From Amaurobius ferox (taxonomy: Eukaryota > Arthropoda > Arachnida > Araneae > Amaurobiidae): a stretch of 64,000 nt of DNA. The stretch is taken from positions 37,548,484-37,612,483 of the forward strand of contig OX578155.1 in the NCBI GenBank assembly GCA_951213105.1, in the 5' to 3' direction. Shown one piece after another: positions 47,413 to 58,245 of this stretch (position 1 is the first letter of the stretch; each line of letters opens with the position of its first letter). Below the pieces are notes generated by a model. It was not told the DNA's origin. It saw nothing but the letters and a program-made list of their open reading frames with translations, and did not search any database. Both the position numbers and the translations under genes were made by a program.

Positions 47413-47789
47413 CGTTTTTTAATTTTCGATTCATAAGTTTTTGATATTGATTTAAATTCAAAAAATATTTTAAATATTCAGTGTTTTTAAAATTTTATTA
47501 TTCTGCCATTACGCAATATTTTTAAAATGCACAAAAATAGTATTTTGTAATCTTTTTATGAGTATTATTCACTTTTATTTATAATTAATTGCAATATCAT
47601 TTAACAAAATTCCAGTTCATAAAACTGTAGAATACGACATCACTATTGTAGGAGGAGCCTATTTTAAAACACGAATATACGTCACTTCAGTTCGGAGGAG
47701 TCAATTTCAAAACACGGAGAAACGCGCCAACTTGGCTCAATTTTGTACTTAGAAAAAATGAGTGGGGGTCTATTCTAATAATTTACCAC

Positions 47790-47955
47790 TTAAGTTTTCA
47801 AAGTATAGTATTTGTAAATAATTAATATGCATAATTGTTTAAGGACATTGTTGACTACAGTGTTCTCACCCATTTTCAGTGCAGTCCTTTGAATTGCTTT
47901 ATTTCGTTAGTTCTATCTGTTTATATATACAAAACTGATATATTTTTTGTATCAC
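47790..47955. repeat. Dispersed repeat family E, copy 2
   Basis: Same orientation and order as 8405-8580: TTAAGTTTTC, ATAGTATTTGTAAATAAT, TGTTTAAGGACATTGTTGAC, CATTTTCAGTGCAGTCCTTT. It begins directly at the TTAA border, so the TTAA element lies between the LINE ORF and this repeat. Confidence 0.6.
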
Positions 47956-49081
47956 CTTCTAATAATATTCCAATATATTTCTACTTCATACATAGGTAAC
48001 TGTAAAATGGAGGGATGAGGGGGGGGGGGGGGGGGGGCAAACTCAAGCACATGATGTACAACATTGACTGGCTTCATGTTCGCCTATGTTATATTGAATG
48101 TCCAAGCTGGAGTGACCCCTCTTTACATCCCTTATAGGTGACCATAACGTCATACTTAATAAAATGATTGTCAAAGTCAAAGTTCATCTAATTTAGAAAT
48201 AAGAAAACATTTAAAATGTTATCTTATATGTCATTTTAAAATCTTGTGCATTTCATCCACTCTTTGCATTTTTATGTAAAATTATTTTATTTTATTCACC
48301 AATAAATAAAACTTATGAAAATACGAATTCCAATATAAATTTCACTTGTAATATCAAATTTTCAGCCTCCCCAGTCAAAAATCTCATGGTACGCTACAGC
48401 ACAACATGTATATATCTATACATGTTTATTTTATTGTTGCATCAATACATGTACATACATGTACAGATTTTGCAAAAGTTACATTTTATGTCATACCGTT
48501 GTGGACACACATTCCACAAAAACTTTGTCACAGTACTCATATTGTAATTCTTTATTGTCATCAATAGCAAGTGAACTATATAAACTTTCTTATTAATGTG
48601 AGGAATTAATAACAAAATACAGTTAACTGAATAAAATACAATGCATTTTTTTATAAAATATAATGTGAAGAAATAATTAACTTTCTGAAAACAAAGAGTT
48701 AATCATGAAAATACACACGTAACATAAATAAAAAAAAACGTCAATGGGAAGAAGGAAAATACATGCCAAACTAAATATAGCGAGAAGAAAATGCAACTCT
48801 TGAATTAATGCTCTGAATGCCAGTAACCAACTGGCAAATAGGAAACACACAGCATGTTGATATTTAATCGCTCATTACTTTCTTCCAAAAGAAATATTAT
48901 GAACTCCAAACCAGGACATAATGATAAACTGACCAACACATGCCTTTAGATTGAAAAATTATGGTTAAAATGGGATGTCATTCATGTAAACTAATTTTTA
49001 ATAGGTATGATAAGGAGATGATTGTTCAATAGATACTTTTAATTGCATTCTTTTTGACATACCTTATAAGTAAATGATTTT
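47956..49081. other. Intergenic; 3' flank of the zinc-finger gene
   Basis: A G17-class run lies at 48020-48038. Positions 48500-49080 would be the 3' untranslated region of the minus-strand zinc-finger gene if it is transcribed. AT-rich, with no other feature. Confidence 0.45.
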
Positions 49082-50470
49082 TCAACAGTACCTATGCGTA
49101 ATCAAATGATTGTTCAAATGACACTTTTGTTTAAATCTTTTCTGACATACTTCACAAGTAAATGGTTTTTCACCTGTATGTGTACGCAGATGAATATTCA
49201 AATCACTCTTTTGAATAAATCGTTTCTGACATACCTCACAAGTAAATGGTTTTTCACCAGCATGAGAACGCAGATGAATGTTCAATACAGACTGATAACT
49301 AAATCCTTTCTGACATACCTCACAAGTAAATGGTTTTTCACCAGTATGCATACGCAGATGAATATTCAAATCATTTTTTTGAATAAATCCTTTCTGACAT
49401 ACTTTACAAGTAAATGGTTTTTCACCAGTATGGGCACAGAAATGAGTATTCAATTCACGCTTTCGAATAAACCCTTTCTGACATACCGCACAAGTAAAGG
49501 GTTTTTCATTAGAATGTGTATGCAGATGAATATTCAAACCACCCTTTCGAATAAATCCTTTCTGACACACCTCACAAGTAAATGGTTTTTTATCAGAATG
49601 CGTACGCAGATGACTATTCAAATCACCCTTTTGAATAAATCCTTTCTGACAAAAATCACAAGTAAATGGTTTTTCACAACTATGAACATGCAGATGATTC
49701 TTCAAATGATCTTTTCGAATAAATCCTTTCTGACAGAAATCACAAGTAAATGCTTTAACACCAGTATGAGTAAGCAGATGATTGTTCAATGCAGACTGTT
49801 GAATAAATCCTTTCTGACATACTTCACAAGTAAATGGTTTTTCACCAGTATGAGTACGCAAATGATTTTTCAAATAATTTTTTCGACTAAATGCTTTCTG
49901 ACATATCTCACAAGTAAATGGTCTCTCATCAGTATGAGTAAGCAGATGACTATTTAAATTATCTTTTCGAATAAATCCTTTCTGACAAACGTCACAAGTA
50001 AATGGTTTTTCACCAGTATGAGTACGCAGATGAATGTTCAATCCAGATTGTAGAATAAATCCTTTCTGACATACCTCACAAGTAAATGGTCTTTCACGAG
50101 TATGAGTGCGCAGATGAATATTCAAATAATTTTGCCCGATAAATTTTTTCTGACATACCTTACAAGAAAATGGTTTTTCACCACTATGAATACGAAGATG
50201 AATATCATAGTTACCCTTTTGAATAAATCCTTTTTGACACACATCACAAGTAAATGGTTTTTCACCAGTATGGCAGCACATGTGAATGTTCAAGCTGCAC
50301 TTATAATTAAATCCTTTTTGACACACTTTACAAGTAAATGGTTTTTCACCAGTATGGCAACGCAGGTGAGTGTTTAAATTAATTTTTTGATTAAATGGTT
50401 TCTGACATACCTCACAAGTAAATGGTTTCTCATCAGTATGAGCACGCAGATGAGTATTCATTATATACAC
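49082..50470 (-). CDS. C2H2 zinc-finger protein, 16 complete fingers
   Basis: 462 residues made of a half finger (NTHLRAHT) and 16 uninterrupted 28-residue C2H2 units of the form F-T-C-x2-C-Q-K-x-F-x5-L-x2-H-x3-H with TGEKP-type linkers, ending HRYC. Such arrays bind DNA in the nucleus; no repressor or activation domain is visible. The frame is free of stops and the structural residues are almost invariant, while helix positions -1, 2, 3 and 6 vary (finger 6 R,D,N,S; finger 12 R,R,E,T; finger 16 Q,C,H,N). The first Met lies inside a finger, and the array continues upstream behind an in-frame TAA, so this start is doubtful; the true protein may begin on an unseen exon or the ORF may be a truncated duplicate. 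Finger 3 has Tyr in place of the helix Leu. Confidence 0.8.
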   Translation of the reverse strand: MYIMNTHLRAHTDEKPFTCEVCQKPFNQKINLNTHLRCHTGEKPFTCKVCQKGFNYKCSLNIHMCCHTGEKPFTCDVCQKGFIQKGNYDIHLRIHSGEKPFSCKVCQKKFIGQNYLNIHLRTHTRERPFTCEVCQKGFILQSGLNIHLRTHTGEKPFTCDVCQKGFIRKDNLNSHLLTHTDERPFTCEICQKAFSRKNYLKNHLRTHTGEKPFTCEVCQKGFIQQSALNNHLLTHTGVKAFTCDFCQKGFIRKDHLKNHLHVHSCEKPFTCDFCQKGFIQKGDLNSHLRTHSDKKPFTCEVCQKGFIRKGGLNIHLHTHSNEKPFTCAVCQKGFIRKRELNTHFCAHTGEKPFTCKVCQKGFIQKNDLNIHLRMHTGEKPFTCEVCQKGFSYQSVLNIHLRSHAGEKPFTCEVCQKRFIQKSDLNIHLRTHTGEKPFTCEVCQKRFKQKCHLNNHLITHRYC

Positions 50471-50700
50471 TTGAGTATATCCTTACTGACACACTTCACA
50501 AGTAAATGGTTTTTCACCAGTATGAGTACACAGATGAATATTCAAATCACTCTTCTGAATAAATTCTTTCTGATAAACCTCACAAGCAAATGGTTTCTCA
50601 CCAATACGACTACAGAGATGATCAACCAAACGACTCTTTCGAATAAATCCTTCCTTACACGCTCCCCAAACAAATCCTTTTTTTATTAATTTGAGTATTC
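50471..50700 (-). pseudogene. Eroded upstream fingers of the zinc-finger array
   Basis: In the same minus-strand frame as the 462-residue ORF, upstream of it, three further fingers are readable. The nearest has TAA where Lys should follow C-E-V-C-Q (50484-50486), removing it from the ORF. The next reads ACEVYQKEFIQKSDLNIHLC, with Tyr in place of the second Cys. The farthest reads FVWGACKEGFIRKSRLVDHL, lacking the first Cys and the last His. A TGA lies just before that. The loss of zinc ligands increases toward the 5' side. Confidence 0.75.
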
Positions 50701-51331
50701 ATATCATTTTTATAATTAAATTATTTCTATCATAGACCAAAAATTTTCACGAATAGAAGAATCACCAGTTATTTTATCACAAATCTTAGGAATGGCGTTA
50801 AGCTTGTCACACATAAATAGACTTTCACTAATAAGACAATTCTTACTAGTTCTTAAAACTGCCATAAAATGTTCATCCTTTCCTCCGCACAAATAAATCA
50901 TAAAAACAGTCCTGAAATGTAAAAAACTTCGGCAGTGCCATTCATACAAGTCTACTAAGTTATGCAAAATATTTTAAATGGTATTTAGGTTGAGCTTCCG
51001 CAAATGCGCCGTTCCCTGTCTAGAGCTCCCCTAAGAATGACCGTGACGTCATTTCAACGCCAATAGTCAACCCTTGGCATTATTCTGGGATTACATTTAG
51101 AGGAGGACATCGTCACATTTGGCGTTTTCCAAGGCATATTTATCCCGAAATCGCTGCATTGGCGTCAATACACAAAAAACAATCCCCGATTCATGACGTC
51201 ATACAGATTTCCGGACTACCATACTTGGCAAGCAAATATGTGTTAAAGATATATACACTGATTGTAACACGACGAAGAAATACAAATTAGGTAAAGACAG
51301 GGCCTCGATTACGCAATGCGAGAAGCTTAAA
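50701..51331. promoter_or_regulatory. Upstream region of the zinc-finger gene with two CRE-like sites
   Basis: TGACGTCA occurs at 51044-51051 and 51194-51201, the consensus palindrome bound by CREB/ATF-type bZIP factors, in a locally GC-richer stretch about 350-500 bp upstream of the zinc-finger region. An 83-codon minus-strand frame (50716-50967) ends just before the eroded fingers; it has no recognisable domain and I would not call it an exon. The regulatory role is inference. Confidence 0.3.
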
Positions 51332-51497
51332 GTTGCTACGGGCAGAAAGGCTCCGTAATGTTACATTCCGAAGCCAACTAGGTGCGGGGCCGGCGGGATT
51401 TCTTCTTCTTATAAGGAGCAGAACTAATCCCGCCGGCCCCGCTAGGTGGCGCTTACAGAATAGGGAGGTTTCAAATCCGTCAGCGTCCCGTAGCAAC
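51332..51497. mobile_element. 166-bp inverted-repeat element
   Basis: Outer arms GTTGCTACGGG (51332) and CCCGTAGCAAC (ending 51497), and inner arms GCGGGGCCGGCGGGATT (51384-51400) and its exact complement (51426-51442) around a 25-base loop. The intermediate arm sequence is only partly complementary. The GC-rich stem in an AT-rich genome, with no gene, fits a small MITE-like element. Confidence 0.7.
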
Positions 51498-53219
51498 CAT
51501 TTGAGCAGACGACTGCTTTGTACAAGCAACAGCTAGAACGTCATAAATCAACATAACAAATCTTAGTTTTCGCAGCTAGATCCTGGTTATAAAAGCTTAT
51601 ATTAAGCTAAAATCAACGAAATTTGAGGTGAAGATCTTTATGATGGATGCAGATTACTCACAGAAAAGTTATATTTTAATGTTTTTGAAAATCAACATGC
51701 TAATAGTTGGAAAAATTATTATATTGAAAAAAATGTTTCCACAAATCAATCTCTTACCAATTCAAAGAATTTTGATGTAACTTCATGGTCACTGAAATCT
51801 CATGTCGGTTTTATGTCATGTCTGTCACGATGGGTGTTTAATTTTATATTAAATAAGTAGACAAATTGAGATTTTGAAACTTCCCTAGGAAATACCTGTG
51901 ATATAGATATACATATTGTGAATAAAAAAATTTTCCTAGAAATATTATTTTCTATGTCAAATGTACTATATTACACATCTGATGCCATGTCTGTCACAAA
52001 CGAAATTAACCTACAGGTATTTACTACTGAATTTAGTGATTTTAATTTGATGTTGATTTTTTTAAATTTTAGATTTATGAAACAACATAAAAATTAGAGT
52101 TGATTGCTAATAATCAATGATTGTATAATCAAATTATAAAACTAGAAAAGTTTACGCTTTTTTTTTAAGATTTATTAAACTTAAATTGAAAAGCATACTG
52201 TGCCATATAATGAACTCAACATGAATAAAATGCTCACTAGTGGCTTATCCTGACTCAAAAAAGTGAGGGAAATAGACCCAACTGTTTAACATTTGCTTAT
52301 GCCAGGGTAATTTTAAATGAAAAATACGCATAACATTAAAAAGTCTTGAAGAGTGTGTGGGGGGAGGGGGTTCACTGCAAAGTTTCCTGTGCTTCAAATT
52401 TTCAATATTCCAATCTTCTCTGTTGATTCTTAAAGGCCATTCTTTGCTTCTTTCAACAAACAAGTCCTTGATTTTATTCCCTTTATTTTCAATTATTCGA
52501 GGGAATGAAAAAAGGATACAATTAATTACGGCACAAATCGCCATTATCAAATTCAATTACTTTATCTTATAGAAATTATTATATATGATATCGGCAGGAT
52601 ATAGTTTTAATAAAACGACTTTTTTAAAAAAATTTCACACCAAAACGTATTTTTTACACATAAACCTAATGCAAGTTCAACGTTTTTTTGTACAAAGAGA
52701 ACTTTGGATTTTCTCCGCTAGATGGACGTGACGTCACGTGAAACCTCCCTATACTATATTCAACAAGCGCCCAGTCGCCGCAACGCACTCCCGGGAAAAT
52801 ACTCCATGTGATATCCACGTCAGGTGCGAATTTCATCTGACCTTGTGGCGGCAGTTGAATGATGGGAGGTCTATATTTTCTTCATGCCGAAATTTACAGT
52901 TCAATTAGTCTAGGCGCGATTCTGATATTGAAAACACACACACACACAGATATATATATATATAATTTACATTTTATTTTATTATTAATAATATTTATTA
53001 CTTTTTTCTATTATATTATTTATTTATTTTCTATTTCAAGTATTTTCAAGGCTATCAAACTACTAGTATTACGAGTTACTTCTGCTTTTATTAGATGAGG
53101 GAGTGTTAAATATATTGCACTATCAAGAACATAGTGTGGTAAATGTAGGAGGGAGTCGACCTTGTGGTCAAACTTCAGTATGAGACGGAAAAAATTGACA
53201 TGCTTAATGTTCACATTTA
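51498..53219. other. Intergenic; third CRE-like palindrome; short CA/TA tract
   Basis: GTGACGTCAC at 52733-52742 is a further CRE-type palindrome. (CA)n/(TA)n lies at 52934-52963. No gene recognised. Confidence 0.45.
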
Positions 53220-56200
53220 TGACCTTAAACGTCCAGGACCCACTTACACTCCCCTATGGGCGCCCATGGCAGTCCTCTACGGGCTCCCATTGCACGAGCT
53301 CCCTGCTTAATGCTATCGCCCTCAGGACAGAACCTAACGGAGCCGAAGTTTCGATTTCCTTGGGGGTAGTAAACAGTTTTTCCAGACCCTCCAAAAGTCT
53401 CTGTGATATAAGAGGCTGAAACATTGCACACTTGCCATGGGATGGGGTGCGACAGCTCAGTGGTTAGCGCGCGGGAATTGCTATGGGAGCTCATGGCAAG
53501 AACGCGCATAGAACTAATTCCAGGGGTGACAAACTCAAGGATGAGGCGTTCCATATTTACTTGCTTGTAATCTACATTTATATCTTTAAATGTACAAGGT
53601 ATGATAAGTTCCATCAAGCGTTCTCTTATGGGCATCCATAGCAAGAACATCCGTAGAACTAATTTCATTAGCGATAAACTCAAGAATGAGGCGTTCAATA
53701 TCGATTAGATTGAGACTTACATGTCTAACCTTGAACGTCTATGGGAGGGCAAGTGTCATCCTTTCCCTCCATTATGGGCGCCTATGTAACATTTTCCAGG
53801 AGGGAACTCAAGGATGAAGCGTTCAATATCGCTAGCTTGTAACCTACATTTGTAACCTTGAATATCCAGTTCAGCTTAAATGATCCCTTGCAGTCCTCTA
53901 TGGGCTCCCAGCGCATGAGATCCCAGCTTATATACTATTGCCCTCAGGACAGAACCTAGCGGGGCCAAAGCTTCGATTTCTTCAGGGGTAGTAAACAGTC
54001 TTTCCAGACCCTCCAAAAGTCTCTGTGACATAAAAGGCTAAAACATTGCACACTTGCCATGGAGTGGGGCACGACAACCCAGTGGTTAGCGAGCGGGAAT
54101 TGATTGCACTCAGTAGGCCCGGGTTCGATACCTGCCACTGCCAAAACTGCCGCCGTGTTCACGTGGAGTGCGATCACGTTAAACAGTCAGTCTGTAAATC
54201 CTTCCGAGAGGTTGGTGAAAGGGGAAGGAGGGTACGGTCCCTGTGGATGCCTCATTCACTGGGTTCCGGTTTAAATTGGGTGGCACTGCCCGGTCGTCCA
54301 AACATATACCTTACATCTTTCTGATAGAGCGGACAGTCTGGGTCTCAACAACGCTTGCCATGGGCGCCCATAAGGATGTTGAATGTCACGAATATCAAAC
54401 TAATGAATACTTACTGCACGTCTCGTCCGTGAGATTGTCCCCGCTGGAAAAAGTTCTATTGACGTCCTTACCATGGGCGCCCACAGGGGAGCATAAGGGA
54501 GCACTTGCCTTCCCGTGAACTTCAAGGTCCCAAATGTAGGTGTCAAGCTAATATATATCGTGCGTCTCATCCTTGTTATGCTCTTGGAAGAAACTCTATG
54601 GACGTCCTTGCCATGGGAGCCCATACAAATTTTGAAAGCCACAAACGTAGGCATCAAGGTAATCGATATTGTACATTTCGTCCTTGAGTTCGCCCCGTTT
54701 TAATAAGTTCTATGGCTTTCTTTGCTATGGGCGCCCATAGCAAGAGCACCCATATAACTTTTACAGGCGGAAAACTAAAGGGTGAGACATACATCGACTA
54801 GCTTGATATCTACATCTGTGAACTTGAACGTCGACGGGATAGCAAGTTCCCCCTCAAGACTCCCTATGGGCGCTCATGCCAAGAGCGTTTATAGAACTTA
54901 TTCCAGCGGGGGCACAAAGGCGACAATATTGACTAGCTTGACACCATATGGGCAACACCTTATTATCAGCATCTCGTATGGCCGCCCATGGCAAAGGCGT
55001 CAATAGAAATTTTTCAAGGAGGGTATACTGAAAGATAAGTAGTACAATGTCTACTAATTTGGTACCTACATTTGTGACCTTGAACGTTCACAGTAGGGCA
55101 AGTGGCCCCTTGCGCTTCCCTACAGGCGCCCATGGTGAGGGCGCCAATAGAACTTTTACCAGCAGGATAAACACAAGGATGTAAAGTACAGTATTGATTA
55201 TATTGACATACAGTATTGATATCTACATTCGAGTATTGTTAATATTATTTTATAAATATTGATAAATGTTATTGTCCCTATGGGCGCCCATAGGGGAGCG
55301 TGAAGGGGAACTTACCATCCCGTGGATGTTCAAAGGTAGGTATCAAGCTAGTCGATATTGCACGCCTCACCCTTCAGTTTACCCCCTGAAAAAGTTCTAT
55401 AGGCGCTCTTGCCATGGGCGCCCATAGGGGAGCGCGAGGGGCACTTGTCCTCCCGTGGACGTTCAAGGTCTCAAATGTAGGTATCAAGATACTAGATATA
55501 TTTACCTCTCATCCTTGAATTTGGACATTCCAGGAAAAGTTTTATGAACGCCCTTGAATCCCATTCCTTTTGAACAAGGTGGACCCACCCCCTCCTGCAA
55601 TTACAACACTATATTTGACATTATTTCTCTCATCCGAGTTCTAATTACGTTAATTACAAAATGTTCTACCTAATTCCATTTTTTTACGGAATGCATATGC
55701 ATATAGAATTTCATGGCTGTACGTACTCTCTCTCTTAAAATATCTAATTTCGAATTATTCGTGTTTTAATTAACTGTTTCAAATTTCCTACAGAATGGTA
55801 GAATATTTTGAAATCAATGTGATTAAAACACAGATTATTCAAAATTAGAGATTTTGCAAAAGAGAGAGTGAGAGAGAGAGAGAGTATGTATAGCCATGAA
55901 ATTCTATATGAAAAAAAAATCAGAATTAGGTATAACATTTTATAATTAACGTGATTAGAGCACGAATAAGAGAGAGGGTGTGTGTGTGCGTCAAAAATAT
56001 AGTGCGATCAAAATATAGTGTTGTAACTGCAGAAAGGGGTCAACCTTGTTTCGAAAGAGTAGGATTCAAGGGCCAACATAAAACTTATTCCTGGCATGGC
56101 CAAACTCAAGGATGAGACATAATGATGTACTAGCTTGATATCTACATTTGCAACCTTGACCGTCCACGGGAGAGTAAGTGCCTCTCCCGCTCCTCTATGG

Positions 56201-56930
56201 GCGCCCATGGCAGGGGCACACATAGAATTTTTTCAAAGGGGAAAACTCAAACTCAAGGATGAGACTTATAATATCGCCTAGCTTGATACTTACTTTGAGA
56301 CCTTGAACGTCCAAGGGAGGGCAAGCGCCCCCTTGTTCTCCCCTATGGGCGCCCATGGCAAATGTGACCATAGAACTTATTAAAGCTGGTACAAACACAA
56401 GGATAAGACGTACAATAACGATTAGCTTGATACCGACGTTCGTGGCTTTCAAAATTTTATGGGCTCCCATGGCGAGGGTGTCCATAGCGCTTTTTCTAAG
56501 AAGAGCGTACTCAAAGATGAGACGTACAATATCTACTAGTTTGACACCTACATTTGTGACCTTGAATGTTTACGGGAAGACAAGTGCTTCCTAACATCTA
56601 TGGATGCCCCCTTACGTCTCCCTTACGTATGGATGCTCCCTTACGTCTATGGACGCCCATGGCAATAGGACTTTTTCCAGCGGGGACAATCTCAAAGACG
56701 AGACGTACGTTATTCATTAGTTTGATGTTCGTGACTTTCAACATCCCCTATGGGCGCCCATGGCAAGTGTGCAATGTTTCAATATGTCACAGAGACATTT
56801 GGAGGGTCTGGAAAGACTGTTTACCGCCCCTGAGGAAATCAAAACTTCGGCTCCGCTAGGTTCCGTCCTGAGGGCAATAGTATAAGCAGGGAGCCCATAG
56901 AGCACGGCAAGGGAGCACTTAAACCCAACG
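53220..56930. repeat. Mixed-orientation satellite array built on TGGGCGCCCA
   Basis: At least 15 units carry CTATGGGCGCCCATGGCA or a close variant (for example near 53255, 54360, 54474, 54727, 55280, 55413, 56196, 56345, 56748). The full unit continues CATAGAACTTTTTCCAGC, CTCAAGGATGAGACGTACAA, ACTAGCTTGATACCTACATT, GTGACCTTGAACGTCCA, then GGCAAGTGCCCCCTTG. Centre-to-centre spacings cluster at about 113 and 137-149 bp, the shorter units lacking the last segment. Units run forward at 54700-55200 and 56080-56760 but reversed at 54360-54690 and 55280-55560. A second 140-bp block (CCTCAGGACAGAACCTA, CCAGACCCTCCAAAAGTCTC, CATTGCACACTTGCCATGG) occurs forward at 53291-53445 and 53905-54062 and reversed at 56758-56905, near the array ends. 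No protein frame persists. Confidence 0.85.
54049..54357 (+). mobile_element. tRNA-derived SINE, copy 2 (same family as 11901-12202)
   Basis: Box A-like CAACCCAGTGGTTAGCGAGC, box B-like CCCGGGTTCGATACC, then AACTGCCGCCGTGTTCACG, AAATCCTTCCGAGAGGTTGG, TGGGTTCCGGTTTAAATTGG and the tail GTCTGGGTCTCAACAACG. It lies inside the satellite array. A truncated head (GACAGCTCAGTGGTTAGCGC, about 53449-53485) also lies in the array, next to another copy of the shared 140-bp block. Confidence 0.85.
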
Positions 56931-56934
56931 GGAT

Positions 56935-58245
56935 ATCAGCTATGCAGACTCCATGAGCTAAATACTTTTGCGTTAAAGAAATACAGCAATTCTTATACAA
57001 CTCATCCTACATATTTTGCGGTTTACATTTTACATAAGTGAAAAATGGGCTTCGTTGTAGATATAATCAAATTTGGATGATCCTTTAAACTCAAATATAT
57101 TGTCATTGCGTTGTTTCAGTATGTAGATGCACAGAATTTAAGCAAAAATAAAGCGGTTTTAGGACGAATACAACACTCAGTATGAATTAAAAAGAACTTT
57201 AAAAATCACGATTTTGAGACAAGATGAATGCCATATTTCATTTTGAAGCGGGTCACGTGATCTTTTCATATCATGGTCACGTGATCTTTTCATATAAGAG
57301 GTGTAATTATTATTTTAATTTTTATTCAAAAAACTACTGAATATATTTTGCTGATTTTTTTTTATATATTGCATGGAATAACTTGAATATTACCTAAAAT
57401 TTTCGAAGCAATTTGTGAATTTTAAATCCGCTTAAAAAATGTTTCAAAAATTAGGTTCCATAGTGTTCAATGTATTTCATTTATTCAACCCGGGTTCAAT
57501 CCAAAACTAATTGGGTGATATTATTCATTTATATTCCCATAGGTCCTACAGACCGTCTGAACAATATACTAAAATTTCATTTTGATTAAGTCATTTTTAC
57601 GGCAGTTATCGTGCTAACGGACAGGCAGACAGACAGACAGACAGAATGAACAAAGTCATAAACACTTTTCAACTTTGTTGTAAAGTGTTAAAAAGAGATA
57701 TATTGTATAATAAATATCTTTCCAAGAGTTCAATTATTTTATATATGAGAAAGGTTTCACATTTTAAAATAAATATGGTAGATAACAATTTTTCAAATTT
57801 TGAAATAAAATAAATTGTTATAGTATTGTGATGAATGAAATGATTGAAAAAATGTTTATGAATGAAATACTGCTTTTATATAAAGGCGATTTATATTTCG
57901 ATGACGTCATTTGAATAAAGTTCATTTGTTTTCGATGAAGTTTTCAAATATAATAAATTATAATAGTGTTATGATAATTTTAAAAATATTACAGTGGAAT
58001 GTATCGCATTTTAGAGATGTTTAAGCCAGGCAATTTATATTTTAATGCCGTCATTGGAATGAAGTTCATTTTTTTCGATGAAGTTTTCAAATATAATAAA
58101 TTAATGTAGTATTGTGATAATTTTAAAAATATTACCGAGGAATGTATCGCATTTTAGAGATGTTTGTATAAAATTGCATTGAAGTTGGAAAGTGTTTCAT
58201 AATCAATGCTTTATGCATAATTGACCTTTCTTGTTAAATGACTAT
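56935..58245. repeat. Family B repeat, copies 5 and 5' in inverted arrangement
   Basis: Positions 56935-57695 match 33870-34617 closely in forward orientation (CAGCTATGCAGACTCCATGA to CAACTTTGTTGTAAAGTGTT). Positions 57840-58245 carry the left part of the family in reverse (ATGACGTCATTTGAATAAAG, then twice TTTTAGAGATGTTT, to GCATAATTGACCTTTCTTGT). So the two halves meet tail to head-inverted, as if the left half had been flipped or a second copy inserted in opposite orientation. Confidence 0.75.

Larger units (their letters stand above)
46420..47789 (+). mobile_element. TTAA-flanked element with about 70-bp inverted ends
   Basis: The left end GTGGGTGATTCTTAGAATAG then ACCCCCAATCATTTTT matches the reverse of the right end (reverse complement GTGGTAAATTATTAGAATAG then ACCCCCACTCATTTTT), with similarity extending to a GCCAAGTTGG(T/C)GCG word about 70 bp in. 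TTAA is present at both borders (46416-46419 and 47790-47793), as for piggyBac-superfamily insertions. The 1.37-kb length is too short for an intact piggyBac. The interior contains one small ORF and a 66-bp tandem repeat. Confidence 0.75.

Noticed and set aside
48019..48038. G-run as a possible regulatory G-quadruplex
   Set aside because: It is a single homopolymer like several others in the window (3369, 19980, 59130, 61521) and may be inaccurate in length; no spaced G-tracts are present.
49094..50689. Plus-strand open frames opposite the zinc-finger array
   Set aside because: They are antisense shadows of a highly repetitive coding array; the minus strand shows the conserved Cys and His ligands.
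53956..56859. Many short frames with repeated phrases such as PWAPIG or CHGRP
   Set aside because: They come from the TGGGCGCCCA satellite, change frame between units and occur on both strands.
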